Shown here piece by piece: positions 1 through 6,431 of a stretch of 10,745 nt of DNA (position 1 is its first letter; every line of letters begins with the position of its first letter). The DNA is taken from the NCBI GenBank assembly GCA_030606635.1, contig JAUWGA010000047.1, positions 1 through 10,745 of the forward strand, written 5' to 3'. The DNA comes from Methanosarcinales archaeon (GTDB lineage Archaea; Halobacteriota; Methanosarcinia; Methanosarcinales; Methanogasteraceae). The notes beneath the pieces were generated by a model. That model saw only the letters and a program-made list of their open reading frames with translations, was not told the DNA's origin and did not search any database. The translations under genes and the position numbers were made by a program.

Positions 1-1
1 T

Positions 2-184
2 GAGCTTACAGAACGTATTAAACCAGTACTTTATGACGGCAAAAAATTAAATTCCGTATTTCCTTTTAGCTGCGATACATTGCCGTTGTCCGGCGATTTT
101 GCCGTTATACTCTTAGCCGAGAACATGGACAAGATTTTTAACATGGAAGAGTCCTTGAAAGAAATGGGAGTAAAAAGGAACTGA
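2..184 (+). CDS. C-terminal part of an unrecognised protein, cut by the window edge
   Basis: An open frame runs in from the left edge for 60 codons to a TGA at 182-184, with no start inside the window. The translation has the mixed hydrophobic/charged make-up of a folded protein (it contains FPFSCDTLPLSGDFAVILLAENMD and ends MEESLKEMGVKRN). I do not recognise the family. Inserting one A in the five-A run just before the stop would continue the frame for about 20 more residues (ELIKPIYQEIIDQKQKEVSAL) to a TAG at 241-243, so the natural end may be longer. The antisense open frame over the same bases gives a low-complexity hydrophobic peptide and is less convincing. A weak call based on residue composition only. 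Confidence 0.4.
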   Translation, partial: ELTERIKPVLYDGKKLNSVFPFSCDTLPLSGDFAVILLAENMDKIFNMEESLKEMGVKRN

Positions 185-304
185 TCAAACCTATATACCA
201 AGAAATTATCGATCAAAAACAAAAGGAAGTATCGGCTCTGTAGAACAACTATCAAAATCAAAATCCATATACTGGATTTTGGATTATATTCCAACATCGT
301 GTAA

Positions 305-454
305 CTTGCTCAGTTGTTCATATCGTTAATCGCTTATGAGATCGAAGAGCTGAAGAATACGTCAACGAAATTCATCAAAAAAACTGATGAATTTGACAGT
401 TACATTGGATTATATGAAAAGTGGTGTGAAAAATATGATTTACGCGGATTTTGA
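305..454 (+). pseudogene. Coding-like fragment without a start, possible gene remnant
   Basis: Between TAA at 302-304 and TGA at 452-454 the + strand is open for 49 codons. The translation looks protein-like: it contains AYEIEELKNTSTKFIKK and ends YEKWCEKYDLRGF. No ATG or GTG start with a ribosome binding site is present. Just upstream, a different frame (183-329) is also open and reads plausibly (KSKSIYWILDYIPTSCN). Switching frame near 300-310 would join the two pieces. This fits a gene decayed by small indels, perhaps continuing the partial gene at the left edge, but in AT-rich DNA such frames also arise by chance. No function can be assigned. Confidence 0.25.
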
Positions 455-537
455 CCCCATAAATTCACTGATTTTAAGGCAAATACAGGGTATTTCGTAG
501 ATTCGCAGTTAAATTTTTGTAAACTGTCAAATGGTTT

Positions 538-562
538 TTCCCGATAAAAATCGGGAATTTTT
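538..562 (+). terminator. Hairpin followed by T-run
   Basis: An 8-bp perfect stem (TTCCCGAT / ATCGGGAA, 538-545 with 550-557) closes an AAAA loop and is followed by TTTTT at 558-562. On the + strand this looks like an intrinsic terminator. On the minus strand the stem is followed by A residues, so it points rightwards. It could end the broken gene to its left. Confidence 0.45.
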
Positions 563-597
563 AGATAAAAGGAGGGGACTTTTTCTTTAGAAAAAAG

Positions 598-759
598 GTA
601 TGTGTTTAGATGCGGCGAAAAAAACCACGAGATTTCACGAGATTAACACAAGAGTATAGTATTAGACACGTGATATTGGTTAGTTTTATATTTTATATCT
701 TACTTCTTCATACTTTCTCGTGAAAATCTGTGTAATCTTGTGGTTAGCTAAACACGTAC
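598..759. repeat. Imperfect inverted repeat of the TGTGTAATC-GTGG type
   Basis: Arms at 623-654 and 717-745 pair after reverse complementing: AACCACGAGATTTCACGAG against AACCACAAGATTACACAG, then ATT..CAC.AGA continuing in both. Outer arms GTGTTTAG (near 602-609) and CTAAACAC (748-755) extend the match. The centre (655-716) is AT-rich and encodes nothing obvious. The right arm contains AATCTGTGTAATC, a phrase repeated in the second element at 6209-6356. It looks like a small non-autonomous palindromic repeat. Ends are approximate because no target-site duplication was identified. Confidence 0.5.
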
Positions 760-794
760 GAAAAAAGTAATAGCTGTCAAACTTGGGGCATATC

Positions 795-821
795 GGGTAT
801 GGCGCACCATACTCTCAAAAA
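795..821 (-). terminator. Oligo-T tract and hairpin downstream of tRNA-Leu
   Basis: Reading leftward from the tRNA 3' end, the minus strand meets TTTTT (817-821), which suits archaeal termination, then an 8-bp hairpin (795-802 with 807-814, core GTATGG-CGCA-CCATAC, one G-U pair). It lies 15 bases past the tRNA and is the natural end of the ribosomal protein/rpoD/tRNA transcript. Confidence 0.5.
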
Positions 822-835
822 TAGTTGGTACGTGA

Positions 836-920
836 TGCGGGGGGTGGGATTCGAACCCACGAACTCCTGCGAGACAGGGCCCTCAACCCTGCGCCTTTGA
901 CCTGGCTGGGCAACCCCCGC
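836..920 (-). tRNA. tRNA-Leu, anticodon GAG
   Basis: The 85-nt minus-strand sequence folds as a class II tRNA. A 7-bp acceptor stem GCGGGGG/CCCCCGC carries discriminator A. The D arm is GCCC...GGC. The anticodon stem CAGGG/CCCTG has loop TTGAGGG, giving anticodon GAG (Leu, CTC/CTT). A long variable arm contains a CTC/GAG stem, and the T arm is GTGGG-TTCGAAT-CCCAC. CCA is not encoded, so it must be added after transcription. There is no sign of an intron. The 5' end lies only 9 bases from the rpoD stop and no TATA box sits at a suitable distance except inside rpoD, so it is probably processed from the operon transcript. Confidence 0.96.
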
Positions 921-929
921 ATATATGGA

Positions 930-1721
930 TCAGGCATCGATGATGCCGAGGTATTCGTCCAGTGCCGTTGCCCTCTCTTTGATGTTATCGACAGACCTTA
1001 TAATCAGTTCGGTGACCGGCATCGAACCGTCGCTCTCAGCTGTAAATATGACAGAGTCGGGATACGTACCTGCCTTTATCCAGTCAAGTTCGCAGACGTC
1101 CTCACACAATCTGCAGAGCGAACATGCGCGTTCATCGACCGCTTCCACGATCTCATCCGCGATCACGAGCACGTCGCGCGGACATGCATCCACACACATC
1201 CCGCAAGCATCGCACTCCTCTGATACGGTGATGCGCGGCATGTTCTTGTATCCGCATGCAATCCCTGCTTGCCATTTCGCATGGTCGTGCCCTGTGCCGA
1301 GCCGTGCAATCGCTTCGAGCGAGATCCTCTGCCCTTCTGCCAATTTGATGATCGGCACAGACTCTGCCGGCACGACCGAGGGGTCGGCAGAGACCAGTTC
1401 GGTGGAATATGCTATCTTCGGACCCTCTACAGACAGCGTAATCGAAACCTGGCACTGAGGACATCCCTCTCCGCCACATTCGCATTCAGAAGGGAGAACG
1501 TAGGAATCGAGGTCTGTTGTGAGCGGAATCAATCCAAGACGGAGTGCGAGTTGTTCATCGAATAGCACCGACGTGTTGTCATAGATGTTCACATAATCGA
1601 TTGCAAGCGTTGGAATCTCTGCGAGCATGCCACGCCTCAAACTGTTTGCAAACGCATGTGTCACACCGGAAAGCACGAACTTTGCTTTGCGGTCATCCAG
1701 TTCAACGATCTCTACATTCAT
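930..1721 (-). CDS. rpoD: DNA-directed RNA polymerase subunit D (Rpo3), ferredoxin-domain type
   Basis: This subunit is the archaeal counterpart of Rpb3/bacterial alpha and nucleates polymerase assembly with subunit L. The 263 residues show the alpha-type dimerisation motif [14 protein letters not shown] (25-38) and LGLIPL (62-67). A Cys cluster [11 protein letters not shown] (C80, C82, C87, C90) probably binds zinc. An inserted ferredoxin-like domain has two complete 4Fe-4S motifs (C170, C173, C176, C180 and C200, C203, C206, C210). Subunit D homologues vary in how many of these motifs survive; this one keeps both. The ATG overlaps the L19e stop as ATGA, so translation is coupled. The usual archaeal neighbours S13, S4, S11 and L18e are absent here. 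The tRNA-Leu lies 9 bases beyond the stop. Confidence 0.97.
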   Translation of the reverse strand: MNVEIVELDDRKAKFVLSGVTHAFANSLRRGMLAEIPTLAIDYVNIYDNTSVLFDEQLALRLGLIPLTTDLDSYVLPSECECGGEGCPQCQVSITLSVEGPKIAYSTELVSADPSVVPAESVPIIKLAEGQRISLEAIARLGTGHDHAKWQAGIACGYKNMPRITVSEECDACGMCVDACPRDVLVIADEIVEAVDERACSLCRLCEDVCELDWIKAGTYPDSVIFTAESDGSMPVTELIIRSVDNIKERATALDEYLGIIDA

Positions 1722-2176
1722 TTGAGATGTCCCTGCGCCATAAGATATGCGTTCATGTGCGCCACGCTCTTGTACTCGCCGCCTTTCGCCTTCCGGTACA
1801 CCTTACAGTAAACATTCGGGGGAAGCGTACCATCAGCACGCAGTTCCTTGAGACGGCTGCGTAGCGCACGGATCTTGGTGATCCATTCCCTCTTTCTGGG
1901 AGTTCTCGCACCCTTTCGCCCTTTCCGTGAGCCGTGTCCGGTTCCGCGCCCGTATTTTCGTTTCTCATCCCTCTGCCGTGCGCGTGCGCGGCTGACACCT
2001 TTCTTCGGTTTCGCCTGAATCGCGCCCGACTCGAGCAGATCCCTGATATCATTCCGCGTGGTTGCATCAGCGATGCCCTCCTTCTCCTCAGGATCGATCC
2101 AGATTCGATTAATTCCTATTTTAAGCACATTTGCAGCAATACGCCGTTGATTCGATAAATCGTAACGATCAGCCAT
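1718..2176 (-). CDS. rpl19e: Large-subunit ribosomal protein L19e
   Basis: A highly basic 152-residue protein of the archaeal/eukaryotic L19e family, which binds 23S rRNA. Recognisable stretches include the N-terminal [15 protein letters not shown], a basic central segment ([20 protein letters not shown], about 77-96) and a C-terminal KVYRKAKGG helix region. Length is normal. The ATG directly abuts the L32e stop (TAA then ATG), with a GGAGG inside the last L32e codons 8 bases upstream as ribosome binding site. The stop overlaps the rpoD ATG by four bases. In most archaea L18 would follow; here rpoD does. Confidence 0.97.
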   Translation of the reverse strand: MADRYDLSNQRRIAANVLKIGINRIWIDPEEKEGIADATTRNDIRDLLESGAIQAKPKKGVSRARARQRDEKRKYGRGTGHGSRKGRKGARTPRKREWITKIRALRSRLKELRADGTLPPNVYCKVYRKAKGGEYKSVAHMNAYLMAQGHLK

Positions 2177-2629
2177 TTACGCCGCCTCCTCTTCTGTTTC
2201 TACTTCTTCTACCGCTTCTACTTCCTCTACTTCTACTTCTATTTTCTCAGGAAGTGGGTTTAAGATTTTTATCTCACGGCTCTTTGCGATCTCCTCGATC
2301 ATCTGCCGTTTTCTAACACCGACTGTGCGTGCGATCCGTGCAGCCTGATACGATGGGTCGATCGGCTGTAGATCACCCATAGTTCGCACCAGCACCTCCT
2401 CAAAGCCAGACGGATGTAGTCCCCGAACTGCCTTTGGGCTGCCGTATCCAACCTGTACGACCGCACCTTTTGCCGCGATCCTCTTTCGGAGCTTGCTCTG
2501 CAGCCCTCTCGGGCGCCGCCAGTTCTCGTCCAGTTTCTTCTTCTTATGAGAGTCGGTACGCTTGAATGTGGGCTTCTTACTCTTCTGCTGTTTTCTGGTA
2601 TTTAATAATCGCTTGGTTGCCGAATCCAT
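2177..2629 (-). CDS. rpl32e: Large-subunit ribosomal protein L32e with acidic C-terminal tail
   Basis: The conserved core includes KPTFKRTDSHKKKKLDENW (22-40), RRPRGLQSKLRKR and GYGSPKAVRGLHPSGFEEVL, the family signature. The basic N terminus and core are normal. The last 23 residues (128-150) form a low-complexity tail rich in Glu and Val, 12 of 23 being Glu, encoded by near-repeats of GAA GTA/GAG. Many L32e proteins end soon after the ILNP-like segment, so the tail is an extension. A strong GGTGATGAT overlapping the L6 stop precedes the ATG, and there are 10 bases between the two genes. Confidence 0.96.
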   Translation of the reverse strand: MDSATKRLLNTRKQQKSKKPTFKRTDSHKKKKLDENWRRPRGLQSKLRKRIAAKGAVVQVGYGSPKAVRGLHPSGFEEVLVRTMGDLQPIDPSYQAARIARTVGVRKRQMIEEIAKSREIKILNPLPEKIEVEVEEVEAVEEVETEEEAA

Positions 2630-2639
2630 AAATCATCAC

Positions 2640-3185
2640 CTACGACATCATCTCTTTCCCGATAACGTATATTCCGTCCTGGAATACCCTTGGGTCACGT
2701 GCCTTGATCTTCGTTGCCTGCTCGATGTTCGCCGCGGTCTGTCCGACCGACTCCTTGTTGATGCCGGTGACGGTCACCTCATCGCCGTTTATCTCTACAT
2801 CGGACCCATCCAGTATCTGTGCCACCCGATCTTTCTTCTCTCCAAGAAAGTTGCCAATTATGAATTTGCCACCATCGATGCGCAATTGAACCGGAAAATG
2901 GGAATACACCATCTTCATCCGGTATCTGTATCCGTGCGCGACCCCATCGATCATATTCTTGATATGGGATGCAAGCGTGCCGACCATTGCTTTCTGCTTC
3001 TTCCGTATCATCGCAGCATCGACATCCACGCTTATCGCGTCTTCGATCTGCTGGATCGAGATGTGCGGATACCACAGTTCACGGGACACCTCGCCCTTCG
3101 GACCTGATACCGTGACCATTCTTCCATCGATCGAAACAGTCACATCATCCGGTATCGCAACCGTTTTTTTGATCTCTTTTGCCAT
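2640..3185 (-). CDS. rpl6: Large-subunit ribosomal protein L6
   Basis: The 181-residue protein has the two-lobed L6 layout: an N-terminal half with VSGPKGEVSRELWYP (26-40), and a C-terminal half with GNFLGEKKDRV followed by DEVTVTGINKESVGQTAANIEQ, where archaeal L6 contacts 23S rRNA near the factor-binding centre. Length fits archaeal homologues. The ATG is preceded by AGGTGG three bases upstream, and 15 bases separate it from the S8 stop. Position between S8 and L32e is canonical. Confidence 0.97.
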   Translation of the reverse strand: MAKEIKKTVAIPDDVTVSIDGRMVTVSGPKGEVSRELWYPHISIQQIEDAISVDVDAAMIRKKQKAMVGTLASHIKNMIDGVAHGYRYRMKMVYSHFPVQLRIDGGKFIIGNFLGEKKDRVAQILDGSDVEINGDEVTVTGINKESVGQTAANIEQATKIKARDPRVFQDGIYVIGKEMMS

Positions 3186-3200
3186 TTTCCACCTGATACG

Positions 3201-3593
3201 CTAATACACGTAAGCGAGGAGTTGTCCTCCGATTTTCTTCTCTCGTGCCTCGTAGTGCGATAGCACACCATGAGGTGTCGTCAATACCAGAGCACCGAAG
3301 TTTCTTGCAGGTAGGAACCGTTTCTCCCATTTCTCAAGATCGGCAAGTTTGGTAGAGAATCTCGGCTTTACGACCTTACAGTCGTTGATCCTTCCTTGCA
3401 GACTCACCTCGAAGACGCCTGCCTTTCCATCCTCAATAAACTCATATTCGCTGATATATCCCTGGCTCTGCATCACAGAGAGCACATTACCGATGAGTTT
3501 TGAAGCGGGGCGTATGATGCACTCCTGCTTTCCTGTTTTTTCTGCATTCCTGATGGCTGAGAGCGCATCAGCAAGTGGGTCAAGTAGTACCAT
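3201..3593 (-). CDS. rps8: Small-subunit ribosomal protein S8
   Basis: The 130-residue protein starting [19 protein letters not shown] matches the archaeal S8 family in length and sequence. It binds the central domain of 16S rRNA and typically controls spc-type operons. The C-terminal [22 protein letters not shown] end carries the conserved G-x-L-x-AY signature. An open frame extends 15 codons further upstream (to 3638), but that would overlap S14. The ATG at 3593 has GAGGCGAT four bases upstream, overlapping the S14 stop, so I chose it. Confidence 0.96.
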   Translation of the reverse strand: MVLLDPLADALSAIRNAEKTGKQECIIRPASKLIGNVLSVMQSQGYISEYEFIEDGKAGVFEVSLQGRINDCKVVKPRFSTKLADLEKWEKRFLPARNFGALVLTTPHGVLSHYEAREKKIGGQLLAYVY

Positions 3594-3603
3594 TATAATC
3601 GCC

Positions 3604-3753
3604 TCAAGTATATTTTTCAAAGCCCATATCTTTCGCAATCTCCCTGAAACACTGGCGGCAGAGGTATATGCGGTATCTTCGAACCAGCCCCTGTTTCCTG
3701 CCGCATCGTTTGCAGACGTTTGCGCCCTTTCCGATCTGAATATCCTCGCTCAT
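3604..3753 (-). CDS. rps14: Small-subunit ribosomal protein S14, zinc-binding type
   Basis: A 49-residue protein starting [18 protein letters not shown]. Four cysteines (C14, C17, C32, C35, as CKRC and CRQC) form the zinc site of the archaeal S14 type, which acts in the head of the 30S subunit. The ending GFEKYT is typical. A longer frame begins at 3789 inside L5, but the extra 12 residues are not family-like. The chosen ATG overlaps the L5 TGA as ATGA, indicating coupled translation. Confidence 0.96.
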   Translation of the reverse strand: MSEDIQIGKGANVCKRCGRKQGLVRRYRIYLCRQCFREIAKDMGFEKYT

Positions 3754-4262
3754 TCCATCACCTCTATCTGGTAGCGATCCTGCATCCATGACCGCACATC
3801 CTCAGCAACCAGCCGGTGTTTGTACGATGTCTTGTTCTGCTGGATGCGGCGCCTGCTGACCCGGTATCCGGGTCGCTTCAAACTTAAGGAGACATCCATC
3901 CCAAAAATTCCGATGTTCGGATCATAAGCCATATCCGGAAAATCGGTGTGTTCCTCGATCCCGAAGGATACGTTGCCGGTCTCATCGAACTGGGAGGCAT
4001 ACAGTTTACGCTCGATTATGGCAAGCGCTGTATCGATGAACTTGTGTGCCTTGTCCCTCCTGAGTGTGACCTTGCAACCGATCGGCTCCCCCATCTTGAT
4101 CCCGAATGTGGGGATGCGGGATTTCGAGAGCGTTCTCACGCACTTCTGATCGGTGATCGCTTCAAGGATATTCTCAGCATTGACGAGCCGCTCTCCGCTC
4201 TCACCCACTCCGATATGCACGGTCACCTTATCGACCTCGATTGCGCGCATAGGTTCAGTCAA
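3750..4262 (-). CDS. rpl5: Large-subunit ribosomal protein L5
   Basis: The 170-residue protein contacts 5S rRNA and the P-site tRNA in the 50S central protuberance. Family segments are clear: [37 protein letters not shown] and [14 protein letters not shown] place the start at a TTG (4260-4262) because GGGTGAT lies four bases upstream of it. The first ATG (4250) gives a protein four residues shorter, but its spacing to that binding site would be about 16 bases. The start overlaps the S4e stop by eight bases, and the end overlaps S14. Confidence 0.95.
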   Translation of the reverse strand: MTEPMRAIEVDKVTVHIGVGESGERLVNAENILEAITDQKCVRTLSKSRIPTFGIKMGEPIGCKVTLRRDKAHKFIDTALAIIERKLYASQFDETGNVSFGIEEHTDFPDMAYDPNIGIFGMDVSLSLKRPGYRVSRRRIQQNKTSYKHRLVAEDVRSWMQDRYQIEVME

Positions 4263-4968
4263 CTACATCACCCCCCGGCGTCTCGATCTCAGGCGTGCCT
4301 TTGCCGATCACAAATACGTAATCCTCAATCGTCTCGAAATCATAACTGCTATGCAGGGATGTCATGTTTGGCATCACACTCCGCGTCTTTCTTATATCCT
4401 CGATAGTTGCAAGTTCTCCTGAATGAGCGCCACCGATGACGAGAGCAAGGCTGCCCGGTTTGTAGGTGAGGTGCTTTACAACCTTCCGCTCAGGAAGTGA
4501 GATAATGACTGAATCAGAGGAGTGATAAGAATACTCGTCAGAAATGATATTCGAACCATCGTGAAGGTTCAACTGGGTATTTCCACCCTTAACAATCGTT
4601 TTATCGGTGATCTTGCACAATTTAACCTCTGGGTCGCTGATTTTTCTCAGACTGAGTCGCTGTTTCTCATCCAGAAACACCCTGTACGACAGATCGATCT
4701 TCGGTAGGGTTATAACATCGAAAACTCCTACCGGGAACTTGTAATCCCGTCTGACGACGCCGTCTACCAGTATATTCCCGTCATACAGGATCTTCTTCGC
4801 CTCTCTACTCGAATTTGCAAGTTTCATTACGTCCCGTATTACCAATAACAAAGGGATGCTTTTTAACCCGGAATGTGGACCCGGTGAAGCTTTAACAGCC
4901 CACTTATGAGTCTTCCTCTGTATATTCCAGGTTTTCGGCATTGAAAGTCTTTTCTGATGTCTGCTCAC
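4255..4968 (-). CDS. rps4e: Small-subunit ribosomal protein S4e
   Basis: The 237-residue archaeal/eukaryotic S4e shows the N-terminal LKRL/PKTW-type segment with KASPGPHS (27-33), a central S4-like RNA-binding domain (about 41-105), and a KOW motif around 170-193 (YKPGSLALVIGGAHSGE). Length is in the family's usual range. It starts with GTG at 4966-4968, overlapping the L24 stop codon by one base. GGTGAT lies three bases upstream. The next in-frame ATG (residue 10) would lose conserved N-terminal residues, so GTG is preferred. Confidence 0.96.
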   Translation of the reverse strand: MSRHQKRLSMPKTWNIQRKTHKWAVKASPGPHSGLKSIPLLLVIRDVMKLANSSREAKKILYDGNILVDGVVRRDYKFPVGVFDVITLPKIDLSYRVFLDEKQRLSLRKISDPEVKLCKITDKTIVKGGNTQLNLHDGSNIISDEYSYHSSDSVIISLPERKVVKHLTYKPGSLALVIGGAHSGELATIEDIRKTRSVMPNMTSLHSSYDFETIEDYVFVIGKGTPEIETPGGDVVD

Positions 4969-5324
4969 TAAATCACCTTGCCAAGTATTTGTTCTCTGAG
5001 TTCATCATCAAGATCCAGTTTGGTTATCATCACATTCGACGGATATATCGATCTTGGAACCTCTTCCCCATCCGCCCTGAATAACGTTGCGCCATCGATC
5101 GCGAGTGTACCCTTCTTCAGATCGACCCGCTCGACTTTGCCTTCTGTGCCAGCATACTCGCCGCGCATGATTTTTACGGTGTCTCCGGACCGGACGCCAA
5201 ACGTTCTCCGTCCGTACTTCTCCCGCAGCGATTCGCTTAAGTGTGCACCCATAAACTTCTGTCTTTTATGCAGGGGCGCTTGATACTGCGCTTTTCTCTG
5301 CTTTCTTGGTTGTTTTGATATCAT
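4968..5324 (-). CDS. rpl24: Large-subunit ribosomal protein L24
   Basis: A 118-residue L24 of the archaeal type, one of the first proteins to bind 23S rRNA. The family start SKQPRKQRK is present, followed by APLHKRQKFMGAHLSE, a KOW motif at about 48-67 (GDTVKIMRGEYAGTEGKVE), and EVPRSIYPSNVMITKLDL near the end. The frame stays open upstream to ATG codons at 5330 and 5378. I chose 5324 because homologues begin almost at SKQP and a TATA-like box at 5349-5357 places transcription start near 5326, giving a leaderless message. A GGGGGCGAT upstream of 5378 leaves some doubt. L14, the usual upstream neighbour, is missing. Confidence 0.92.
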   Translation of the reverse strand: MISKQPRKQRKAQYQAPLHKRQKFMGAHLSESLREKYGRRTFGVRSGDTVKIMRGEYAGTEGKVERVDLKKGTLAIDGATLFRADGEEVPRSIYPSNVMITKLDLDDELREQILGKVI

Positions 5325-5344
5325 GATCATTACACTTTGTCGTT

Positions 5345-5360
5345 GTGGTATATCTATGTT
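5345..5360 (-). promoter_or_regulatory. Candidate TATA promoter for the ribosomal protein operon
   Basis: On the minus strand AACATAGATATACCAC contains a TATA-like core (5349-5357) centred about 27 bases before the L24 start at 5324, the spacing expected for an archaeal leaderless transcript. A second AT-rich box, GATATAATAG, lies at about 5393-5402 and would serve the longer L24 reading or a leadered transcript. Confidence 0.4.
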
Positions 5361-5436
5361 TCCGATTGCTTTTCTCATGGTTATCGCCCCCGCTATTATA
5401 TCTTTTGTTTTCGCAGACTTTGGGATACCGTCTGTA

Positions 5437-6063
5437 TTATGACTCGGTTTTTTCTGCGAATAGTAAAGGATACACTATGTCGCTCGTACAACACGGGATC
5501 CAGACCGCGAGGAATAAAAATAGCAGGATGCCGATAATCCGGACCCAGTCCACAGTTGCGCCAAGCGCCATGATGATGTGGAACAGCGATGCCCATGTAC
5601 TTATCAGGACGTGTCCAGCGTGCGGGAACTCGGTCGCGCCCTCATGGTACCTGTAACCGATCGCGATGCCGAGCAGAGCTGCAAGGTTTGTCAGCAGCGG
5701 TTTCTCGATGACGCCGATGTGGAGTCCTCTATTCGGCAGATCGAGCAGGACTTCGCCTATGTAGGGGATAATCGAGTCACTCATCGTTGCTATACCGATC
5801 GAACCGGTATAACCGATCAGGAGTGCGATCCACAGCTTCCTCTTCCCGTATCGTACGTATAAAGCCGTAGTTACAGATGCACTCAATAGAACATGTGCCG
5901 GATGCAGGATATAAAAGATGTACTCCGAGACCGAGGCAACCTGCGGGAGGAATCCGCCATAGACGATCACAAGCATGATGGCGATGCCTGTGAGCGCCCC
6001 AGAAAACGTGAAAGGTGCGTGCTCTTTAAGTTCGTCTGCTATCTGCCCGATCATCTCTGCCAT
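5437..6063 (-). CDS. Conserved six-helix membrane protein with internal duplication, function unknown
   Basis: About 208 residues with six predicted membrane segments and no signal peptide. The sequence looks like two related halves of three helices each. Half one has HPAHVLLSASVTTALY then ATMSDSIIPYIGEVLL. Half two has PHAGHVLISTWASLFH then PCCTSDIVYPLLF. The HxxHVLxS and SDxxxP motifs recur in the same order. Histidines and a Cys pair in or near the membrane could bind a metal, but that is inference. The reading opens at TTG (6069). I chose the ATG at 6063 because GTGAT lies five bases upstream. It precedes L24 by about 110 bases on the same strand, so read-through is possible. I cannot name a substrate. 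Confidence 0.85.
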   Translation of the reverse strand: MAEMIGQIADELKEHAPFTFSGALTGIAIMLVIVYGGFLPQVASVSEYIFYILHPAHVLLSASVTTALYVRYGKRKLWIALLIGYTGSIGIATMSDSIIPYIGEVLLDLPNRGLHIGVIEKPLLTNLAALLGIAIGYRYHEGATEFPHAGHVLISTWASLFHIIMALGATVDWVRIIGILLFLFLAVWIPCCTSDIVYPLLFAEKTES

Positions 6064-6086
6064 CTTCAATCACAATGATACTGCTA

Positions 6087-6102
6087 TCATTTAAATATTT
6101 GG
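6087..6102 (-). promoter_or_regulatory. TATA box for the membrane protein gene
   Basis: On the minus strand CCAAATATTTAAATGA combines an A-rich BRE-like stretch with a TATA-type core, centred about 32 bases upstream of the ATG at 6063. Transcription would start near 6068-6070, leaving a very short leader that still includes the GTGAT ribosome binding site. Confidence 0.5.
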
Positions 6103-6208
6103 AGTCTTTCGCATAAGATGTGTGTTTTATCCATTTTTGTCGCTCCATTCGCGGTTTGCCGGAAGGATCGATGATTATTCTGGTATCCGGAATTGTTTTT
6201 GGAATGTG

Positions 6209-6356
6209 CTCAATAATGTGGTGGCAAACAGATAACCCTCAATCGGTGTAATCTGTGTAAATCAGTGGCTGATAAGGGTTTTTAGCCAATGACTGCGAAA
6301 GCACGCGGTGAAGCCATTAACACTGGTTCCACTGATTTTATCCACAAGTTATTGAG
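6209..6356. repeat. Imperfect inverted-repeat element related to the one at 598-759
   Basis: Outer arms CTCAATAATGTGG (6209-6221) and CCACAAGTTATTGAG (6342-6356) are near-perfect inverted copies, and inner arms AATCAGTGG (6260-6268) and CCACTGATT (6329-6337) pair exactly. The left arm contains AATCTGTGTAAATCAGTGG, matching AATCTGTGTAA in the first element. Sequences of this phrase type are common intergenic repeats in many prokaryotes (recollection, not searched). No protein is encoded inside. Confidence 0.5.
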
Positions 6357-6431
6357 TATGTGCTGTTTTTGCCGTTCTGACATCATTCAAACATAGTTTT
6401 ATGAGGCGATAAGCGAATCAGAGTCCAGAAT

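Larger units (their letters stand above)
185..835. other. AT-rich region with no intact gene
   Basis: This 650-base stretch has no intact gene I can support. It holds the coding-like fragment ending at 454, a terminator-like hairpin at 538-562, a large imperfect inverted repeat at 598-759, and a small hairpin with a T-run (minus strand) just beyond the tRNA. ATTTGACAGTT at 391-401 recurs in inverted orientation at 522-532. Its base composition is clearly more AT-rich than the ribosomal block to the right, consistent with decayed or mobile DNA. Confidence 0.6.
6064..6431. other. Divergent intergenic region
   Basis: This gap separates the leftward membrane protein gene from the rightward aminotransferase gene. 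It contains the membrane gene's TATA box at its left end and the inverted-repeat element at 6209-6356. Near 6392-6403 an ATAGTTTTAT stretch about 34 bases before the aminotransferase ATG could be that gene's promoter, but this is weak. I see no open frame of substance. Confidence 0.6.

Noticed and set aside
31..297. Minus-strand open frame of 88 codons
   Set aside because: It encodes a low-complexity hydrophobic peptide in AT-rich DNA, has no ribosome binding site, and lies antisense to a more protein-like frame.
598..759. CRISPR-like repeat
   Set aside because: There are only two imperfect, inverted arms with no regular spacers and no cas gene nearby.
825..1458. Plus-strand open frames over the tRNA and rpoD
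   Set aside because: They are antisense shadows of a clearly identified tRNA and rpoD; the translation of the tRNA part even gives the familiar GGIRTHELL artefact.
5325..5378. Longer L24 reading starting at 5378
   Set aside because: The 18 extra residues are not typical of L24 and would lie upstream of the predicted transcription start; kept as a possibility because of a GGGGGCGAT upstream.
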